From contig NZ_WUQZ01000018.1 of the NCBI RefSeq assembly GCF_009829075.1, positions 1-64,000 of the forward strand: DNA of 64,000 nt. Direction: 5' to 3'. The translations under genes were made by a program, and so were the position numbers. The notes under the pieces are model-generated. The model did no database searches. It was not told the DNA's origin and saw nothing but the letters and a program-made list of their open reading frames with translations. Of the stretch, positions 61,701 to 64,000 are shown piece by piece; positions within the stretch are counted from its first letter, which is position 1, and every line of letters starts with the position of its first letter. Origin of the DNA: Sphingobacterium composti. Lineage in GTDB: Bacteria; Bacteroidota; Bacteroidia; Sphingobacteriales; Sphingobacteriaceae.

Positions 61701-62171
61701 AAATTTGGAAAAAACATTTATACAAAAAAGGAGTATAGCGACTTCGTCTATCGTTTTGAATTCAAACTTACTCCTGGAGCTAATAATGGTGTAGGTATTC
61801 GCACACCTTTAGAAGGTGATGCAGCATATCTTGGACACGAAATTCAAATTTTGGATGACAATGCGGAGGTTTACAAGAATTTAGCACCATATCAATATCA
61901 TGGTTCTGTCTATGGAATCATAGCTGCACAACGTGGCGCTTTAAAACCACTAGGTGAATGGAATGAGCAAGAAATTCGTGTGCAAGGATCAAAAATAAAA
62001 GTAACATTGAACGGTAAAGTAATTGTGGATGGTGATATAAAAGAAGCAACTAAAAATGGAGCTTTGGATAAGAAGGATCACCCAGGATTGAAAAGAACGT
62101 CAGGGCATATCGGTTTCTTAGGCCATGGTACTGAAGTTTTCTTTAGGAATATTAGAGTGAAAAGCTTGTAA
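58773..62171 (+). CDS. Secreted HEAT-repeat protein with two DUF1080 (3-keto-glycoside hydrolase/lyase-like) domains
   Basis: A 1132-residue protein. Signal peptide ends ASYAQ (about 21). Residues about 90-710 are helical HEAT-like repeats (AALNKALAGNVNEKTATAIIGALSEV and similar units). Two DUF1080/PF06439 concanavalin-like domains follow: about 727-925 (YISLFNGKDLTGW) and about 943-1132 (GFEMLFDGTNLDKW). It sits 12 bases after the Gfo/Idh gene. Members of this domain family act on 3-keto-disaccharides or bind glycans. The HEAT scaffold may mediate protein contacts. Two domains of one family in tandem suggest one catalytic and one binding role (inference). Confidence 0.88.
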   Translation: MKRIFNTLSILLLLQTASYAQQPSGRTTATKIADVLAQQPAEEQSKFLLAMKELDGFTPEDVAALLNRLKPQGAPNATIEYATNSYAFYVMQPNKSAEREKYAKGLLLALDQVADKDNKGYVLELLKFCAKNESVDKVSTFLTDDYLAEKAARVLSAINTQESSAALNKALAGNVNEKTATAIIGALSEVKNQDAETRIIELIGQYSADNFQRNAFTALSKFGGEKSYDVLYNKAKSVGFGFDRTNASSLLLEFANNLSKNNNQNLATKVATRVYKEANSESAIGAKVAALELLARLQPAKQKKELLKLSSSNNAILRNVALGLLGKGATASDMKKIASSLLKLDAQGQESIFNFLRTKDSKASIAVIEKSLPKLKDEESKIAAYNTLSALTEGANTEFLIGQLATASIKEADVLKTLLLTSKNGQTIDAVNKAIGSTDEKTQLALLDVLAKRSNQSSAAQVFNLLNSSNSNIKAAAYTALPNVVNDNDFDKIIEVLGKADPKDVQAAQQAAIIALQNNSNKADIVKRLSANISRSLAPSSARYFPIFAGEGSAESLQTIQNYIGQGNPLRAEAIKALASWSNTSSLDALTNLLRTEKDAALFSTIFDGFIRQLNASKVNNDQKTILLKDAFEYAQSTRQKNTALGSLKATGTYSALAFASKYLDDKDLKGTATDVVMNITADNKSFIGTDVRQWLEKAQNNLSGSESSYLREAIVRHLAEMPKGESYISLFNGKDLTGWKGLVENPIKRSQMSAKELAAKQEIADKKMRDSWSAIDGNLVFSGHGDNIATVKHYGDFELILDWKLDKNGKEPDAGVYLRGTPQVQMWDISRTNVGAQVGSGGLYNNQKHESKPSKVADNPLGEWNNLKIRMVGEKVWVWLNGELVVDNVTLENYWDRNQSIFPTEQIELQAHGSRVWYRDIFIKELPRKVTYSLSDAEKREGFEMLFDGTNLDKWTSSTAYEITDEGVLRSNPDAKFGKNIYTKKEYSDFVYRFEFKLTPGANNGVGIRTPLEGDAAYLGHEIQILDDNAEVYKNLAPYQYHGSVYGIIAAQRGALKPLGEWNEQEIRVQGSKIKVTLNGKVIVDGDIKEATKNGALDKKDHPGLKRTSGHIGFLGHGTEVFFRNIRVKSL

Positions 62172-62195
62172 TTAACATGGCTTTTTATTTTATCC

Positions 62196-62221
62196 AGGGA
62201 TGAACAGTTTGTTCATCCCTT
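62196..62221 (+). terminator. Hairpin terminator after the DUF1080 gene
   Basis: 10-bp perfect stem AGGGATGAAC/GTTCATCCCT with loop AGTTT, followed by TTGTTGTTTAT. Confidence 0.72.
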
Positions 62222-62250
62222 GTTGTTTATATTAAGCCTTAAAGCAAATA

Positions 62251-62282
62251 CAAAGGGCTGAAATTTAATTTTCAGCCCTTTG
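62251..62282. terminator. Terminator of prs (minus strand), probably bidirectional
   Basis: 13-bp perfect stem CAAAGGGCTGAAA/TTTCAGCCCTTTG (62251-62263 / 62270-62282). It lies between the convergent DUF1080 and prs genes. Confidence 0.75.
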
Positions 62283-62305
62283 TATTTATATTTATTATAA
62301 CTTAA

Positions 62306-63262
62306 TTAATCAACATCAAATAAGTCAGAAATTGAAGAATGCTGATTTACACTTTTGATTGCTTTAGCGAATAAATCTGCAGTAGATAATACTTTTATTT
62401 TAGTTGAGTTTTTAGCTTTCTCAGGATCCAATTGAATAGTATCCGTTACGATCATTTCTGTCAATACAGAGTTTTCAATGGTATCGTATGCCTTTCCTGA
62501 TAATACAGCATGTGTACATACCGCTCTAACAGAATTAGCACCATTTTCCATGATTAAAGCAGCTGCTTTTGATAACGTTCCCGCAGTATCACAGATATCA
62601 TCGATTAATACGACATCCTGACCTGTAACATCACCAATGATTGACATTGATTCGATTTCATTAGCACGTTTACGACGTTTATCACAGATAATTACTTCAG
62701 CATTGAAGAATTTAGCAAACGTACGCGCACGGTATGAACCACCCATGTCTGGAGATGCAATTGTCAAGTTAGGCAGATTTAAGGATTTGATGTAAGGAAC
62801 AAAAATCACTGAACCATCCAAATGATCTACTGGGATGTCAAAGAATCCTTGAATCTGTGCGGCATGAAGATCCATTGTCATAATACGGCTTGCACCAGCA
62901 GCTGTGATTAAGTTTGCAATCATTTTGGCACCAATAGCTACACGAGGCTTATCTTTACGATCTTGACGAGCGAAGCCAAAATATGGCACAACAGCAGTAA
63001 TATAGTGAGCTGAAGCTCTCTTCGCTGCATCGATCATCAATAATAACTCTAAAAGATTGTCGGTTGGTTGGTTGGTAGATTGGATTAGGAATACGTCACT
63101 TCCTCTTACAGATTCATTGTAGAACGGTTGGATCTCGCCGTCACTGAATTTCGATAGTGTCTTCTCTCCTAAAGCTTTCCCGTAAGATTGGGCGATTTTT
63201 TCTGCTAGTTCTTGCGTTCCTGAACCTGCAAATAATTTAACCGTGTTAAATTGCAAAGGCAT
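62306..63262 (-). CDS. prs: Ribose-phosphate pyrophosphokinase
   Basis: A 318-residue protein of usual length. The ATG at 63262 is chosen because VKLFAGSGTQELAEKIA is the family start. YFGFARQDRKDKPRVAI lies near 100, MDLHAAQIQGFF near 130, and the PRPP loop VLIDDICDTAGTLSKA near 225. It makes PRPP for nucleotide, His and Trp synthesis. A TAACTTTG box is 37 bases upstream on the minus strand. Confidence 0.97.
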   Translation of the reverse strand: MPLQFNTVKLFAGSGTQELAEKIAQSYGKALGEKTLSKFSDGEIQPFYNESVRGSDVFLIQSTNQPTDNLLELLLMIDAAKRASAHYITAVVPYFGFARQDRKDKPRVAIGAKMIANLITAAGASRIMTMDLHAAQIQGFFDIPVDHLDGSVIFVPYIKSLNLPNLTIASPDMGGSYRARTFAKFFNAEVIICDKRRKRANEIESMSIIGDVTGQDVVLIDDICDTAGTLSKAAALIMENGANSVRAVCTHAVLSGKAYDTIENSVLTEMIVTDTIQLDPEKAKNSTKIKVLSTADLFAKAIKSVNQHSSISDLFDVD

Positions 63263-63298
63263 GGTGTTGTTGTATTTATATGTTTTATGAATGATGCA

Positions 63299-63306
63299 CA
63301 AAGTTA
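63299..63306 (-). promoter_or_regulatory. -7 box of the prs promoter
   Basis: The minus strand reads TAACTTTG, an exact TAnnTTTG match 36 bases before the prs ATG. Confidence 0.5.
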
Positions 63307-63390
63307 GATAAATACAATCGAAAATAAAAAGACTATAGTGAGAAATAAAAAGGGGTAAAATAAGTTATCGAAATAGCTTAAAAAGAAAAA

Positions 63391-63414
63391 GAGAGCTACA
63401 AATTTGTAACTCTC
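63391..63414 (-). terminator. Terminator of the promoter-distal tRNA-Gln
   Basis: Near-perfect 12-bp inverted repeat (one U-G pair), GAGAG..TACAAA/TTTGTA..CTCTC. On the minus strand it is followed by CTTTTTCTTTTT. Confidence 0.75.
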
Positions 63415-63419
63415 TTCTG

Positions 63420-63490
63420 TTGTCCGACCTGGATTCGAACCAAGACAAACAGAACCAAAAACTGTTGTGCTACCTTTACACCATCGGACA
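63420..63490 (-). tRNA. tRNA-Gln (anticodon TTG), copy A
   Basis: The minus strand folds as a 71-base tRNA: acceptor TGTCCGA/TCGGACA plus discriminator A, anticodon loop TTTTGGT with TTG at 34-36 (U31-U39 mismatch), and T-arm TTGGTTCGAATCCAGG. CCA is not encoded. It has its own TATCTTTG box upstream and terminator downstream. It is nearly the same as copy B in the anticodon and T arms but differs in the acceptor and D arms. Confidence 0.95.
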
Positions 63491-63537
63491 TTCTTAAAAG
63501 AAGGATTTCTAATAAATATTAGTTTTCATTCTTTGTG

Positions 63538-63545
63538 CAAAGATA
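63538..63545 (-). promoter_or_regulatory. -7 box of tRNA-Gln copy A
   Basis: The minus strand reads TATCTTTG, about 48 bases upstream of the tRNA 5' end, between the two tRNA genes. Confidence 0.5.
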
Positions 63546-63599
63546 AGAACTAATAATAATTTTCAAAAATTTTTATTAATTTCTTGTCAAAAAACAAAA

Positions 63600-63622
63600 G
63601 AGAGCTACTATTCGTAACTCTC
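63600..63622 (-). terminator. Terminator of tRNA-Gln copy B
   Basis: 9-bp stem (one U-G pair) GAGAG..TAC/GTA..CTCTC with loop TATTC. On the minus strand it continues into TTTTGTTTTTT. It closely resembles the terminator of copy A, so the whole cassette is duplicated. Confidence 0.72.
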
Positions 63623-63628
63623 TTGTTG

Positions 63629-63699
63629 TTGTCTCACCTGGATTCGAACCAAGACAAACAGAACCAAAAACTGTCGTACTACCCTTATACTATGAGACA
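63629..63699 (-). tRNA. tRNA-Gln (anticodon TTG), copy B
   Basis: 71 bases on the minus strand: acceptor TGTCTCA/TGAGACA plus discriminator A, D-arm with GTATAAGGGTAGTAC, anticodon loop TTTTGGT (TTG), and the same T-arm as copy A. CCA is not encoded. A TATATTTG box lies at 63744-63751. Confidence 0.94.
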
Positions 63700-64000
63700 A
63701 ACACGATCAAACTTTATGTGTCGTTGTTTCTTGTTTGACGATGCAAATATACGCTCATTTTTTATCTCAGCAAATTTTTTTGATTTGTAATTCGTATTTC
63801 TATTGATTTTCAGAGTGATATTTTTTTCTTTTATTCCTTTTATTACTTTGTGGAAGTAATAAAAAGTGTAAAGCTGTGTTAAAATGTCATTTATTTATTC
63901 ATTTGTAGAAATGTATTCCTTATTTTCGAAGCGAGTTTATAAGCAAAAAAATGTTTATAACTATGATTTACATAGAATGCCGGTTTAATTATCAAGTGGT
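63700..64000. other. Right-edge non-coding stretch
   Basis: 301 bases without a convincing gene. It holds the probable -7 box of tRNA-Gln copy B (minus strand TATATTTG, 63744-63751) and an 11-bp hairpin TTTTATTACTT/AAGTAATAAAA at 63838-63864 with loop TGTGG and no clean T-tract. The rest is A/T-rich with no recognisable signal. Confidence 0.5.

Noticed and set aside
63600..63751. CRISPR-like repetition near the right edge
   Set aside because: The repeated blocks are two tRNA-Gln genes with their terminators, not direct repeats with spacers.

Overview
The window looks like chromosome of a low-GC Bacteroidota of the Sphingobacteriaceae type (Sphingobacterium/Pedobacter-like). This rests on two SusC/SusD pairs, the gliding/type IX secretion cluster gldKLMN, TAnnTTTG-type -7 promoter boxes, S16 and L25 proteins with Bacteroidota-style tails, and a general lack of Shine-Dalgarno sites. 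No rRNA, CRISPR array or prophage was seen. The only mobile-element trace is an orphan IS630-type N-terminal half at the left edge.

Layout. (1) 1-5.6 kb: the edge of an unknown gene, the orphan transposase-like HTH gene, a 53-bp perfect palindrome and an isolated SusC/SusD pair. (2) 5.6-12.7 kb: housekeeping genes, namely Mrp/ApbC, a secreted protein, an AsmA-like/GT51 transglycosylase overlapping hpt, tag, and DUF4271-hemD. (3) 12.9-17.5 kb: gldK-L-M-N, the core of the type IX secretion motor and ring. (4) 17.7-30.1 kb: a cupin/JmjC protein, an AddA/AddB-like pair on the minus strand separated by a repeat-like structured spacer, rpsP-rimM, GNAT, OsmC, a SAM-I riboswitch controlling metF, and glnS.

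(5) 30.2-54.5 kb is the main accessory region, a polysaccharide utilisation locus (PUL). It holds a degenerate FAD-oxidoreductase paralogue, a ROK repressor, an AmpG-like MFS importer, a secreted FAD oxidoreductase, a secreted unknown, an HGSNAT-like membrane acetyltransferase (DUF5009), two SGNH esterases, a cytoplasmic DUF4434 TIM-barrel protein, an N-acylglucosamine 2-epimerase, SusC, SusD, a DUF5018 lipoprotein, two tandem GHL10-type lipoproteins, a near-identical second epimerase and a NAGPA-type phosphodiester glycosidase. I recognise no classical glycoside hydrolase, yet the enzymes point to an acetylated N-acetylhexosamine glycan, possibly phosphodiester-linked. This is the best candidate for an undescribed system.

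(6) 54.7-64 kb: pth and rplY on the minus strand, then a second ROK regulator with a Tat-exported Gfo/Idh oxidoreductase and a HEAT-DUF1080-DUF1080 protein (a likely 3-keto-glycoside module), then prs and two tandem tRNA-Gln genes, each with its own promoter and terminator.

Proposed PUL logic (inference): SusCD and the surface lipoproteins bind and cut the glycan. Periplasmic esterases and the phosphodiester glycosidase trim it. The membrane acetyltransferase may re-N-acetylate amino sugar. The MFS protein imports product, and the cytosolic epimerases interconvert ManNAc and GlcNAc. Two ROK proteins may sense the resulting sugar.
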